The notes: a model not told the origin generated them from the letters alone. Shown: positions 46,338 through 57,950, counted from the first letter of the stretch. The stretch: 64,000 bases of DNA from Heracleum sosnowskyi (GCA_030848705.1 CM061242.1:128846757-128910756), one strand, 5' to 3'. Numbers and translations: made by a program.

Positions 46338-47100
46338 CACGTTTGATGTTCAAGGCAACATTGTTCCCACAAGACAAAGCTAGGACCAGGAACGTCTAGA
46401 TAGTGAGGCTACCTTCGCCGATTAATTAGCTGGACATCATCAATCGTCGTTTAATCTAATAAGCAAATGATACCAGTTACTCGTACCTAGATCAGATACC
46501 GTAACCAGTCACTCTAAAATCTTAACGTGAAGATTTTATATTATTTATCAAATTTAACCTAGATCCAACTACATCCGATTAATTCTCCACTTGTAGAAAC
46601 TGTTTAAGATTTATTGTTCTAAAAATTTTAGACATTTTTTATTCGCTTAATGCGTAGGGGACCAATTAATCGACCGTCTCGGCTATGATTTACAGTTGAA
46701 CCTCGATTAAGTAATAATCGATAAAGTAATAACCACGCTAAAATAATATATATTTTTTCGGATCCATGGAGCGCTAAAATAATATTTTTTTTCTGGACCA
46801 ATGGAGACAATATATTTTTAGTCTCAGTAAAATATTAAATTCGATAAAGTAATATTTTTTGCCGATCCCAAGACTATCACTTTAAGAGAAATTACCCAAA
46901 ATGACACAAAATTAGGATCAATTGTCCAAAATAGCACTCAGAAAAATATGGGCCGTCCAAAGGCACATACATAACGTTAAAAATAAATGTGTTAGGCTTA
47001 TACTAACAGAAGTTCTGTCACCAACAGCTTCTCACTTGTATACACACATATCAGTCATACATACACACACAACAATATATATACACACAACAGAGCATAC
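46338..47100. other. Non-coding spacer with MITE-like fragment
   Basis: No gene is visible. 46690-46870 has repeated GATTAAGTAATAATCGATAA and GATAAAGTAATA themes, seen in small plant DNA transposons, but no pair of ends could be defined. 46890-46990 has a CCAAAATGACAC / CCAAAATAGCAC theme. A CA/TA-rich stretch (47040-47095) marks the left limit of Copia-C. Confidence 0.5.
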
Positions 47101-47109
47101 CTATTGATC

Positions 47110-50100
47110 TAAAATCTTCTAACCGGAGAGTGTGACACAACGGCGGTAACCCAAATGCAAATTGGACTCCAAGTTCCGGTGTGTGAATCAGTGTGTTAGT
47201 GGTATCTCCATTGTTACCAATGTTTCCACCACCACCACCATGATCATTATCATCATTATTATTGTCATTACTAGCAACATTCTCAGGTGGAGCTTCATCA
47301 TCTGATTCTGAGTCTGGCAAGTTATCAAACTTTAGTTGTTGAGATGAATCTTCAGTTTGGATACTAGGGAGCTTAGTGTCATTAAATGTAAAATTGACAC
47401 TTTCCTTCACATGATGACCATCAATAAAGTATACCCAGTAAGATCTTCTTGAATAACCAATAAAAATAGCTTCTTGTGCCTTGGCCTCAAACTTGCCACG
47501 TTTCACATTGTCATCCTTAAGCACAAATCATTTAGCTCCAAATACATGAAAGTATTTGAGAGTTGGTTTCTTGTTGTTCATGATCTCATAAGGAGTCTTC
47601 ATTAAGTCCTTGTTGATTAAAGTTCGATTCTGTGTATAACAAGCAGTGTTCACAGCTTCAGCCCAAAAGTACATTGGAAGTCTTGATTCACTTAACATAG
47701 TCCTAGCAACTTCAATCAATGTATGATTCTTCCTTTCCACCACTCTATTCTGTTGAGGAGTTCTAGGGGCAGAATACTGTCTTGTTATTCCTTTATTTGC
47801 ACAAAAGTCATTTAGGACTGCATTTTTGAATTCAGTTCCATTATATGACCTTATAGCTCTAACAGGGAATCTCGAATCCAGCTCAATCAACTTTATATGA
47901 TCAGTCACCATATGTGGGGTCTCATCCTTGGAATGTAGGAATAAAACCCAAGTATATTTGGAATAGTCATCAACAATCACAAGTGCATATTGTTTCTTTG
48001 ACATGGACATCACATTAACTCGACCAAACAAATCCATGTGCAGTAGCTGATGTGGTTCAGTTATTAATGATGTGTCAGTGCCCTTGTGAGAAGCTTTCTT
48101 TGACTTTCATTTCTGACATGCCTCACACAGTCCTTCCTTTGTAAATTACATCTGAGGCAAACCTCTAACCAATTCCCTCTTGACTAAAGAGTTCATGGTT
48201 TTGAAGTTAAGGTGAGACATCTTCTTGTGCCATAGCCAACTTTCATCTGATGAATTTTTAGCATAAAAACAAGTAACTTCATCTTTGGATCCAGAGTGCA
48301 GATCAGCTATGAACAAATCACCTTTCCTTACTCCTTGAAGAGCAGGCTTCCCATTCTTCTTATGAAGGATCTGACATCTATCTTTCTCAAAGGAAACAGC
48401 ATATCCTCTGTCACAGAAATGACTGATGCTGAGAAGATTGAACTTCAGACCTTCCACAATAGATACATCTTGAATGATAACATTTCCAAACTTCAAACAA
48501 CCATATCCTCTGGTAATACCGTTGCTGTTATCTCCAAAGGTAACTCCTGGACCGGCTTTCTCAACCACATTTGATAGCAGGGCTCTATCTCCGGTCATAT
48601 GCCTTGAACAGCCACTGTCAAGAACCCACATAACACGGTTTACCTGTTCCACACCCTGCAGTATCAAATTGATTAGTCTTTCCTCGGAACCCAAACTTGA
48701 TTGGGTCCGACATATTTAAAGAACTGGCCTTTGTCAGGCAAAACAACATTTTTAACTTTAACTTTAACTACATAAACCTCTTTCACAGAAGAGCGTTTCC
48801 ATTTATAGCCAGCCTTAACACATTTCTGAGTAGGCTTAGGGATAAATGGATCCACTCTAGTATTTGGAGGACTAGTAGTCTTAGATCTAACATGCTTCTT
48901 ATTATTAACATGTTGACGTGGAGCAGTCTTATTATCAGATACATGCTTACTATTAAAATAAGCATACATAACATTAAAAGCACAAGACATGCAATTTACC
49001 ACACCACGTGCTTTATGAGAAAGATTAACAGCAGGCATGTTGGTTCTACAGTTGTTTTGATCCACTTTATGAATGTCTGGCTTAGTCTCCGTTGTTGAAA
49101 CAACTTTGACTGGTTTGTCAGACATACACTTATTGGACTGAACAAGATCAAAAGCACGATCCTCCATACGTATCTCCTCTTCAATAATGATAGAGTATTC
49201 ATTCAGAGGTTCTCCTTGGGACTCTATAAAGAAAGGTTTATCAATACCCTTAAGCACATCTGGTATACCCCTTTCTTCAGCACTGACTCTATTAGGGGTA
49301 TTTATGCTTAATTCACCAATAGACTCATTATAGTCATAGCCTATGCCAACAAATTGACCAATAACTTGTTTATTGATGATTTCTTTAGCAGTCTTACAAG
49401 AGTTATAGTAAGCATTAGCCTTAACCTTAAGTTCACTAATATGATCCTTAAGAATGGTTTCCAGTTGAATATAACATTTAACCCTATTCTCAAGAAATTC
49501 TATTTTCTTAGTAAGTTCATCCTAATTAACATGCACAAGTTTTAATTCTTTTACCTCCTTTTCAAGAGCTGTGTTCAAAAGAATTATTCTATCATTTTCT
49601 CTACGTGCACATGAAACAGTAGTACTAAGATGATAGATCATTTCAGTATCAGTAAACTTTACCTCTGACATGAATGTTGATGAAGTGCTTGCCTCATTAG
49701 CCATTAAAGCTAGGTTTCCAATTTCACCTGCTTTTTCATCACTATCAGTATCATCCCAACTCTTTCCTTCGGCAACATAAGCTTTCCCAGTCTTATTCTT
49801 CTTGCTAGAATCAAATGAGTTCCTTCTCACTTGCTTTGGCTTTTTACATTCTGTAGCAAAGTGACCCAACTCATTACAATTGTAGCACCTGATTGTGCTT
49901 CTTTCCACAGTTCCAGTTTTATAGCCACCCCTTATGCTATATGTAGATGAGGAACCACCTCTCTGAAACCTGGGCTTGAACTTAAGATTGGAATTTCTTC
50001 TGAATCTGAATTTGCCAAATTTCCTCACTATCATTGCCAAATCACCATCCTCCAGCTGATCAAGTTCTTCCAAAGAATAGAAGTCACCACCAGATTGATC

Positions 50101-50919
50101 AATGGATGTCAAACCATATTCAGCATCAATAACATCCAAGTTAGAACTGGAAGGCTGAACAACCTTCACTTCCAGTTTCTGTAGGACTTCTGTTGTCAAT
50201 ACAGTAGAAGTACTAACTATATTTCCAGTTCCATATATCTCCTTTTGTTGAATCTGCTCCAGCTCATAGGTCTTCAGAACACCATACAGTCTTTCCAGAG
50301 AAATCTCTCCAAGATCTCTTGCTTATTTGATTGCAGATATTCTATGCTCCAAATGAATTGGAAGTGTTAGGAGGAACTTCTTGTTAATCTCCTTGGTAGT
50401 ATAGTGCTTCCCATTGAGATTCAGATCATTGATCAATTTGTTGTATCTCTCAAAAACCTCAGAGATATCTTCACCAGGGTTTGATCTGAAATGCTCATAA
50501 GAAGATGTAAGAATTTCCAGCTTATTCTCTCTAATTTCCTCTGTCCCCTCATTGATTATCTCTATTGTGTCCCAAATGTGTTTGGCAGTAGCACAGTTTA
50601 GAACATGATTATGCATGATAGGATCAAGACAATCAACCAGTATCAACTGTAGATAGGCATCCAGTGTAGCATCCTCTTTCTCATCAGGAGTGTAGTCCTT
50701 GGGATCCTTAGGATACATCCTAGCAGCTCTAGTGACAACATCATTCTCTATCTGCTCTTCCTCCACAATCATAGGAAGTTTAGGACCATTCTTCAGCACT
50801 CCTAGATATTTAACATTTGCAACTTGAAGAAACAAGAGTATCTTCTTCTTCCATATAGGATAATGCTCCTTACTGAACATGGGGATTTTGACTGTACCCA
50901 CTTTCTGAGTTGTAGACAT
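47110..50919 (-). pseudogene. Copia-C gag-pol fragment
   Basis: Gag (50919-50323; FSKEHYPIWKKK, AKHIWDTI, FERYNKLI) and its zinc knuckle (CYNCNELGHFATEC, about 49880) share one frame with stops between. After about 48690 the frame shifts. Then follow protease VLDSGCSRHMTG, GAG-pre-integrase (WLWHKKMSHLNFKTM) and the integrase core (VIVDDYSKYTWVLFL, RSYNGTEFKN, QQNRVVERKNHT), then FIGYSRRSYWVYF. The usual D in the second integrase motif (SDNGTEF) is Y here. Everything downstream of integrase is missing. Not functional. Confidence 0.88.
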
Positions 50920-51008
50920 TTTTGAGATTTTTGAAGAATAATAAAAATTTCAGAGTTTAAGAAAAAATCTCAAAACAATTGGATCTTTGATTAGTATATC
51001 AATCAAAA

Positions 51009-51021
51009 GGCTCTGATGCCA
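51009..51021 (-). other. Copia-C primer-binding site
   Basis: On the minus strand TGGCATCAGAGCC, one substitution from the tRNA-Met type site, two bases after the LTR end. Confidence 0.8.
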
Positions 51022-51023
51022 GT

Positions 51024-52375
51024 TGTTAGGTCCCGGTATGTTTGTAGAAGGGGGGTTGAATACAAACTATACCGTTTTATCGAATTTGTCCGTTAATGAA
51101 TAAAACAGTTCAATGACAAATTGGTGCGGAATTAAATGAAACAGAATTCAAGTTAAATATAACTTATATTTAACTTGAAAGGTATTAAAATTTTTGGTAC
51201 TGATTACAGAATAAAATCTCAAACTAATTAAAACGAATCTAGATTAATTCGACATGAATTTATCTATTTTTGTAATAAAAAGATATAACGATAAATGAGA
51301 ATTTGAGATTCATTCTAGGGATAAAGATCCGCTAGATAGTCAATACAATACAAGTCAATGATTTCTAGTGGTTTAGATGTAACTTTATAGTCTAGAAATA
51401 AATCCTTGTTCTTGAATTTGATTCGGCAGAAGTATTGCTCTCTTGACAGAAAGTTCTCTTCAAAAAGGATGATATGTTAAGTCTGTGAGCTTCTGTCTTG
51501 ATCCTGTACTGTATATCTAATCCACTTGATTAGTTTACAATTTGCACGTGTAATCTGCTTTAATAAAGTAGAAAGACTATCAAATTAAAGCAGAAAGACT
51601 ATTCTAAATTAACAGAAAGACTATTCTAGTTTCAGAAAAATTATTTCTAATATTAATAAGACTATCCTAGAGTCAAAAAGACTTTCGGTAGGACTTAGTT
51701 AATATTATAAATAATTTCTAAAAACTTGTTAAAGCCAGTAGAACTTTCGGTAAGACTATCATGGATAGTCTTATTGACCTTACTTTTAAGTCTTTCTGAT
51801 TTTAGAAGTTTAGAATTAATTCTAAATTAATTATCTACTTAATTAATTTAGCAAATAAATTAATTCTAAAAGAACTAATTTATTAGTTAAATTAAATAAA
51901 TAACATAGATAATTAAAGGAGAATAAAAACTAATTTCTTAAATAAAGAAATAGTCCAGAGAACCACTTTAATTAATGATAAACTACCACTGACTGTTGTT
52001 GACGCTCGATGTACTGTCTGGTTCATGAGCGACTAACTTCAATAGCTGTTCTTCATTTTTGACTTTGAAAACTCTGATTTTCTTCTCTTTAACTCCCTTC
52101 ATTGAACCACTGTAACCTGTACCTTTGCTGTCACACTCTTGAAATCTCTGTCACTTTAATAAATCTACTTTCTTGAAAACTTCACTGAGGCTTGATCAAA
52201 CTAATGAGCTTCTTTCAATGTAGAATAACTTCAAGTCTGTAGATGACTTTTAACTTCATTCTTTTGACAGTTATAACCTTCTGAGATTCCTGTGACAATT
52301 TGAATTATTACTTACTTATTACACATTTGTTTAATGTTGAGTTAATTCCTCAATGTAAACAAATAGGCCTAAACA
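51024..52375 (-). repeat. Copia-C 5' LTR (unpaired)
   Basis: About 1352 bp, starting TGTTAGGTCCCGG and ending CCTAAACA in plus orientation. Boundaries are inferred from the TG/CA ends, the adjacent primer site and the P450 homology that starts right after. There is no second LTR in the window. Internal AAAGACTAT(T/C) boxes recur at about 51560-51790. Confidence 0.8.
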
Positions 52376-52745
52376 TATGCCTTCCAATGGCTATATGATT
52401 CCCATGTATACTCGAGTAATAGTCAATGCTTGGGCCATTGCTCGAGATGCAAATTCTTGGGGAAATCCTGATCATTTTATACCAGAAAGGTTCATAGGTT
52501 CTGAAATTGACTATAAAGGTCAACACTTTAGTTTTATACCATTTGGTTCTGGACGTAGAATGTGCTCTGGGATTCACTTGGCTGAGCGGGTCATGAGCTC
52601 GATGTTAGTGTCACTTGTTACACAGTTTGATTGGAAGCTCCCTAATAACATGTTGCCTGAGGAACTGGACATGGATGATACTTCTGGGATTGCCGCACAG
52701 AAGGCTACACCACTTCTTCTTATCCCAACAACTATAAACAACTAG
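52376..52745 (+). pseudogene. CYP76-like P450 fragment 1 (exon 2, 3' part)
   Basis: Open frame covering the last third of a P450: NGYMIPMYTRVIVNAWAIAR, PERFIGSEIDYKG, heme loop FGSGRRMCSG, then a C-terminus parallel to the CYP76-like gene at 5160-5525, ending IPTTINN. Exon 1, the I-helix and the K-helix are absent; Copia-C sits where they should be. The heme loop has S instead of P after the cysteine. The reading frame is still intact over 120 codons, so loss was recent or the piece is expressed as part of something else; I favour a truncated pseudogene. Confidence 0.85.
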
Positions 52746-53218
52746 CAACCATAAAATAAACGTTTTCCTATTTGTAAGTCAGTTCTTCTGGTCCAAAAAG
52801 AACAACTTGTTACCGTGTGCTGTACTGCTAAATGTTCTCATAGTTATCAATATCATCGTATACAGTAAGTTTAAGTTTGCACATATGAAGCTGTTTAGTG
52901 TGCTATGTAGAACCTGATGCAGTTGTTATCACAATTATCAAGACTCCGCTCTAATAATCAACATGTTAAGTTACTAAGTTTCTTTCTTAAATTTAAAAAT
53001 ATTCAGAGTTGCATAGTTGCACTTCAATCACATCTTCTTATATATATATAACAACACCTCTCTTAAACTTGTGACATAATATTGATTAACTATCTCAAAA
53101 TCTTAATTGATCGAATACAAATATTTAACTGTAATATGTAATAAGATCATATAAAGCAGGAGCGAACTCAAGATTATTGTTCAATGGGGGCGGTATGTAA
53201 AAGGAGAGATAAATTTGT

Positions 53219-53602
53219 ACAATGAGGCTTCACCTATCAGTGCCTCTTCTTTTGCCCCACAAATCAGAGATCAATGTATAGATGAATGGCTATAAGATTC
53301 CCAGGAATACTAGAGTAATAGTCAATGCTTGGGCCATTGCTCGAGATGCAAATTCTTGGAAAATTCCTGATCATTTTACACCAGAGAGGTTCATAGGCTC
53401 TAAAATTAACTATGGAAGTTAACATTTTAGTTCTACCATTTGGTTCAGGACGTAGAATGTGCTCAGGAATTCGTTTGGCTGAGAGGTTCATGATCTCGAT
53501 GTTAGGGTCACTTGTTGCACAGTTTGATTGGAATCTTCCGAATAACATGTTGTCCGAGGAACTGGACATGGATGACACTTCTTCTTATCCCAACAACTAC
53601 TA
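53219..53602 (+). pseudogene. CYP76-like P450 fragment 2 (exon 2, broken)
   Basis: Starts in the K-helix region (TMRLHLSVPLLLPH), has a TAG at about 53278, TAA at about 53419, then a frameshift before the heme loop (LPFGSGRRMCSG) and loss of the last codons after ELDMDDT. Fragments 1 and 2 share 3' flanks (CAACCATAAAAT, then GTTCTTCT(G/A)GTCC), so they are tandem copies. It shares the LHL(V/S)VP replacement of LHPP with the intact gene. Confidence 0.85.
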
Positions 53603-53879
53603 ATACTTGGCAACCATAAAATGATACATTTTCCTGATATGTAAGTGAGTTCTTCTAGTCCAAAAACACAGCTTTTTTACTGGGTTCTTTCCAGAGTAGA
53701 TGCAGTCATTGTCTTAATTACACTACACCAAAAACGGCCTTTTCCTACCATATAAATCTTACCAAAAAAACTTGGTAGGAATTGACCCCCCATTTCCTAC
53801 CGACGACGAATATGGTAGAAAATGGTCCGTGTGGGGCCCGATTTCTGTAAAAGCGAGGACCAATTCCTACCGATTGTTG

Positions 53880-54370
53880 GTAGGAAAATAAAACCTACAA
53901 ACATCGGTAGGTTTTGCCTGCATTTTCACAAAGATAAGACCCCACCATCCTAATCATCAGCCTTGTCATATTTTTAAGTAATTAAACAATTTTTATAAAA
54001 TAAAAAATATTTTCAATATGCTGTGGTCATTTCCTACCATATATGGTAGGAAACTAAAACCTACCAAATCCGGTAGGTTTTATTCGTGATGGTACCCCAC
54101 CATCCACATCATCAGCCATATCATAATTTAAGTAATAAATAATTTTTTTAAAATAAGAAATTTTTTCATTCTGTCATGGTCATTTCCTACCATATATGGT
54201 AGGAAAATAAAACCTACCAAATCTGGTAGGTTTTATTCGTGATGGTACCCCACCATCCACATCATCGTCCCTATCATATTTTAAAGTAATAAATATTTTT
54301 TTAATAAGAATTATTTTCATTCTGCCAAGGCCATTTCCTACCATATATGGTAGGAAATGGTCACTGACGA
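53880..54370. repeat. Palindrome-bearing ~155-bp units in CACTA-1
   Basis: TTCCTACCATATATGGTAGG recurs at about 54029, 54183 and 54335, each inside a longer unit with AAACCTACCAAATC(C/T)GG and TGGTACCCCACCATCCACAT. Each core is a perfect palindrome with a TATA centre. Confidence 0.85.
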
Positions 54371-54819
54371 ATTTTCGACCCCCACCACCTTTCGGCCCAT
54401 TTGTGTACATCTTTCCTACCAATAATGGTAGGTTTTGATCGAATAATAAAATAATAAAAAAATAAAATTAGGGTATAAAGTGTTTTTATTAAATTTTTTG
54501 TTGATCGGTTATCATGTTTTTTGTTAATCAAACTCTACGGACATAAAGATCTACTCATTTTAGTAGTGGAGGATAAAAATTAGTTTATTTAAACTTATGT
54601 TCTTATGTTTTATGTTCTTCGCTAAAACCTAATTATAGCGAAAAAAAATTAAAAATAAAATATGTATGACTAAATTAAATTTTTTTATATGAAACGTCGT
54701 TTTGTAGTTTGATGAAGCTAAGGAAAAAAATTTAGACAAAAAAAAATTATAAAAAGTTAAAGTCGTTTAGAAAACGAAAGAGTGTTAGAAGATTGAGTTA
54801 GAGTTTATACTCATGTTTT

Positions 54820-55495
54820 AGGGGTTGTCTAGGGTTACACTTTTTTATTTTTATTTATTTATTTTCAACGATCCAACCTTACGCATGATTAAATATGTTG
54901 ATTTCTTAGTTTTATACAAAATATTGGATTTTTTTAATTTAAACTCTTATATTTTTATAATAAATCTATTTATCAAACTTGTACTTTATAAAACTTGAAT
55001 TGGAATATCATATATCAATTATTTGTTGATTTATTATAAAAAGCTTGTTTGGCGTATTGGTTGTTCACTTGGTCATTGTTGGAGAGGGCACGAGTTCGAA
55101 TCCGTGCAATCCAAAATTTTAGGCGATTTTCGCCTAAAATTTTATGAAAAAATTGAATTTCCCTTTTTAGGGGTTGTTTAGGGTTACAATTTTTGTTTTT
55201 TTTAACGATCTAACCTTACGGATGATTAAATATGTTGATTTCTTAGCTGTATGTAAAATTTTAGAATTTTTTAATTTAAGCTTCTATATTTTTATAATGT
55301 ATCTATCAAACTTATAATTTACAAAATTTGAACTGAAATATGATATATAAGTAAATTGCATATTTAGTACAAACAACGATGTTGGTGTAGTGGTTGTGCA
55401 CTTGGTTGTTCTGAGAGAGGGCAGTTGTTCGAATCCACACAACCCATTTTTTTTTGGCAATTTCCGCCAAATTTTTACCAAAAAATTGAAATTAC
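54820..55495 (+). repeat. Two ~340-bp direct repeats with tRNA-like B box
   Basis: The blocks from about 54825 and 55165 share GGGGTTGT(C/T)TAGGGTTACA, ATTAAATATGTTGATTTCTT and end in a tRNA-like module: GGTTGTTCACTTGG...GAGTTCGAATCC and GGTTGTGCACTTGG...TTGTTCGAATCC. Each module is followed by an inverted repeat such as TTAGGCGATTTTCGCCTAA. It looks like a tandemly duplicated SINE-like cassette inside CACTA-1. Confidence 0.65.
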
Positions 55496-55677
55496 CACGC
55501 AGAACTAATAAAAGAATATAATTAAAATAATAAAAGAAACAAAATAGGGTAACAACTCATTTACCCTCTGACATAAATCAATAGATCTTAATTATCATTA
55601 CGTTTCGATCGTCGAAAATATTATTTAAAAAAATTATTATGTTTATTTTTTTTTAAAAAAATTGTGCCAAAACCTAT

Positions 55678-56125
55678 ACCTACCATTATCGGTAGGAAAT
55701 AAGCTATAATTTCACGAAAAGTTTAAAAATTGCGCCTAAAACTAAAAATTCAAAAATTGCGCCCAAACCAAAAATTCACAAATTTCGCTGAGAATCATAA
55801 CCTACCATTATCGGTAGGAAATAAGCTACAATTTCCCGAAAAATTCAAAAATTGCGCCTAAAACTAAACATTCAAAAATTGAGCCCAAACCAAAAATTCA
55901 CAAATTTCGCTGAGAATCATAACCTACCATTATCGGTAGGAAATAAGCTACAATTTCCCGAAAAATTCAAATATTGCGCCTAAAACTAAAAATTCAAAAA
56001 TTGCGCCCAAACCAAAAATTCAAATTTTTTGTTGAGAATCATAACCTACCATTATCGGTAGGAAATAAGCTACAATTTCCCGAAAAATTCAAAAATTGCG
56101 CCTAAAACTAAAAATTCAATCATTT
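55678..56125. repeat. ~120-bp tandem repeats in CACTA-1
   Basis: About four units starting CCTACCATTATCGGTAGGAA at 55679, 55801, 55923 and 56045, each followed by ATTCAAAAATTGCGCC-type segments. A second short array (TTTCCTACCGTCTTCATA) lies at about 56690-56770. Confidence 0.88.
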
Positions 56126-57249
56126 TCATCTTCTTATTACTTATAATACAATCATTTATTTTTTTTCATCTTCTTCTCTTCATCTTCATTTTCTTCAAAT
56201 CAATTTCACATCTTATTCACTTTGTTCATCTTCTTGCTTATTTAAGTAATTTTATCTTCATGCTTATTTTGTTATTTAATTAGCTAATAATTCTTAATTA
56301 TTAGGTGTACTAATTCTTGCTTCTTATGTAAATTTTAGGTACTTGATGAAGATCCAAAGACAATGATGAGGAAATAGAGAAAATGATTGTGAAGAAAATA
56401 ACATGAAGATCCAAACGAAAAAGATGAAGACTTTGAAGATAAGTAATTAAGCCTTGTAAATAATTTTTGATTTGTAGTTTTGGTGCATAAGAACAACTTC
56501 GAATATTATGATTTATGTGTAAGGAATGTTTGAATTTTTATATACAATGAATGTTTGATTATTTGTTATGGTTGTATACTTGTGAATTAGATATCGATCT
56601 ATTTTTTTATAATGATTTGAGCAATTTGTTAGATAGGGGAAGTAATGAAAGCTTTATTTTTTATTTTTGAAACAATTGTCTAGTAATTCCTACCACCTTC
56701 AAAGCATTTCCTACTGTCTTCATAAGATTTCCTACCGTCTTCATAGCATTTCCTACCGTCTTCATAACATTTTCCAGAATTGAAGAATGCGGTAGGTTTT
56801 AACTAGTAGGAAATACTGAAGGTGGTAGGAATTGCTTGGTAGGAAATAGCTATTTTTATGTGCTTCTATTATAAAACCTACCAATTTGGTGCCCCTTGAG
56901 TTGGTAGGAAATAGTCCTTGACCGGGGTCAAATGTGACCCCACAAAATGACGTGGCAGTGACCCCCACTTGTGACACGTGGCATGACATGTCAACCTCGT
57001 GGCAAGTGACGTGTCGGGGTCCACCGCCATGTGACCGTTGATGTGGCTGTTGATGTGGCTCGCCACATGGGCAGCCATTTGGCATGTGGGGCCTTTTAAG
57101 AAACAAGCCACCAATTCCTACCATCACCATTTCCGACCTGAGCAATTCTCACCATGTCGAATGGTAGGAATTGACCCCAATTCCTACCAATTTACCCCCA
57201 AAACCTACCATTTTCGTGGTAGGAAAAGGCCATTTTTGGTGTAGTGTTA

Positions 57250-57559
57250 TCAATATTTTCGTATACTGCATGTTAATCTCTCTACTATATGTTTAAGCAA
57301 TGTTTACAGGTACTGAAAACAACAGATTCAGTAATATTAAGCAACTCATCAAAAAAAATTCGATTCTAGCCGTGTCTAACCAATCTTGAGGTGGAGTAAT
57401 TTCATAACAAATGATTACACCAAAATTGCTACAAGCATTTTTTAAGACGAGTTTTAGACGAGCGGATTATTTATGATCAGCTGCGTGGTCATTTAAATTT
57501 TCTTGCGCATTCTCAAACTTGCGGTGTCTCTTATCCTTTGAAATACATAAAATATAGAA
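57250..57559. other. Continuation of P450 fragment 2 3' flank
   Basis: The first bases match the 3' flank of P450 fragment 1 (see CACTA-1). No gene is visible. Confidence 0.6.
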
Positions 57560-57915
57560 TCTTCTTCATTATAAAAATACATATAATACATATATTTATC
57601 ATATTTTTAATTAAATATAATTACAAATTTTAATTTAGTAGATGAAAAACGAAATCCTACCATTTTTTCCTTTAAAAAATCATTGAAAACTATGAAATAT
57701 TTTGATATGATTATACAACAGAATCAAAATATTTTTTTATAAAATATATGTATCGTAATATTTTATATGAGAATCAAAAATTATATTTTGTGAAACATTA
57801 AATAACGATATTATATAATAGAATTAGTGGTACTACGAGACTCAGATGATTCAATTAGAATAATAACTGTACAATATTATAGAAATGACGAGTCCTTATT
57901 TCTTAAGTTATTATA
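57560..57915 (+). repeat. Long-distance direct repeat, copy 2
   Basis: Same orientation and high similarity to 305-745, lacking the AT microsatellite. It ends where a Helitron-like end begins. Non-coding. Confidence 0.7.
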
Positions 57916-57920
57916 GATAA

Positions 57921-57950
57921 CTAGTTTACTAAGCCGCGATTCGCAGCGAC
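57921..57950 (-). mobile_element. Helitron-like 3' terminus (minus strand)
   Basis: On the minus strand a GC hairpin GCTGCGAATCGCGGC is followed by TTAGTAAA and CTAG (plus positions 57921-57924), then T. It resembles the terminus at 34792-34824. The element would extend rightward into 58-59 kb; no helicase gene or 5' end was recognised. Confidence 0.5.

Larger units (their letters stand above)
47110..52375 (-). mobile_element. Copia-C: truncated Copia element lying against a P450 exon
   Basis: Read on the minus strand: 5' LTR (52375-51024, TG...CA), primer site, gag, protease and integrase, then sequence similarity ends near 47110-47130. No reverse transcriptase, RNase H or 3' LTR is present, so the left half has been deleted. 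Because one end is lost, no target duplication can be checked. The LTR edge (CCTAAACA at 52375) joins directly to P450 exon sequence at 52376, so insertion into a CYP76-like gene is likely. Confidence 0.85.
53721..57246. mobile_element. CACTA-1: non-autonomous CACTA element
   Basis: Ends CACTACACCAAAAACGGCCT and its complement AGGCCATTTTTGGTGTAGTG, continuing into TTTCCTACCA / TGGTAGGAAA, with TTA on both sides (53718-53720 and 57247-57249): a 3-bp target duplication typical of CACTA. Subterminal zones are packed with TTCCTACC/GGTAGGAA in both orientations, as expected of transposase-binding repeats. No transposase gene is visible; short frames in it are repeat artefacts. It sits in the 3' flank of P450 fragment 2: sequence resumes as TTATCAATATTTTCGTATAC, matching TTATCAATATCATCGTATAC behind fragment 1. 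Confidence 0.93.

Noticed and set aside
46922..47107. 61-codon plus-strand frame near 47 kb
   Set aside because: It consists largely of CA/TA-repeat residues (H, T, I) and has no homologous look.
56762..57145. 127-codon minus-strand frame near the right end of CACTA-1
   Set aside because: It is formed by GC-rich subterminal repeats with biased residues and no conserved domain.
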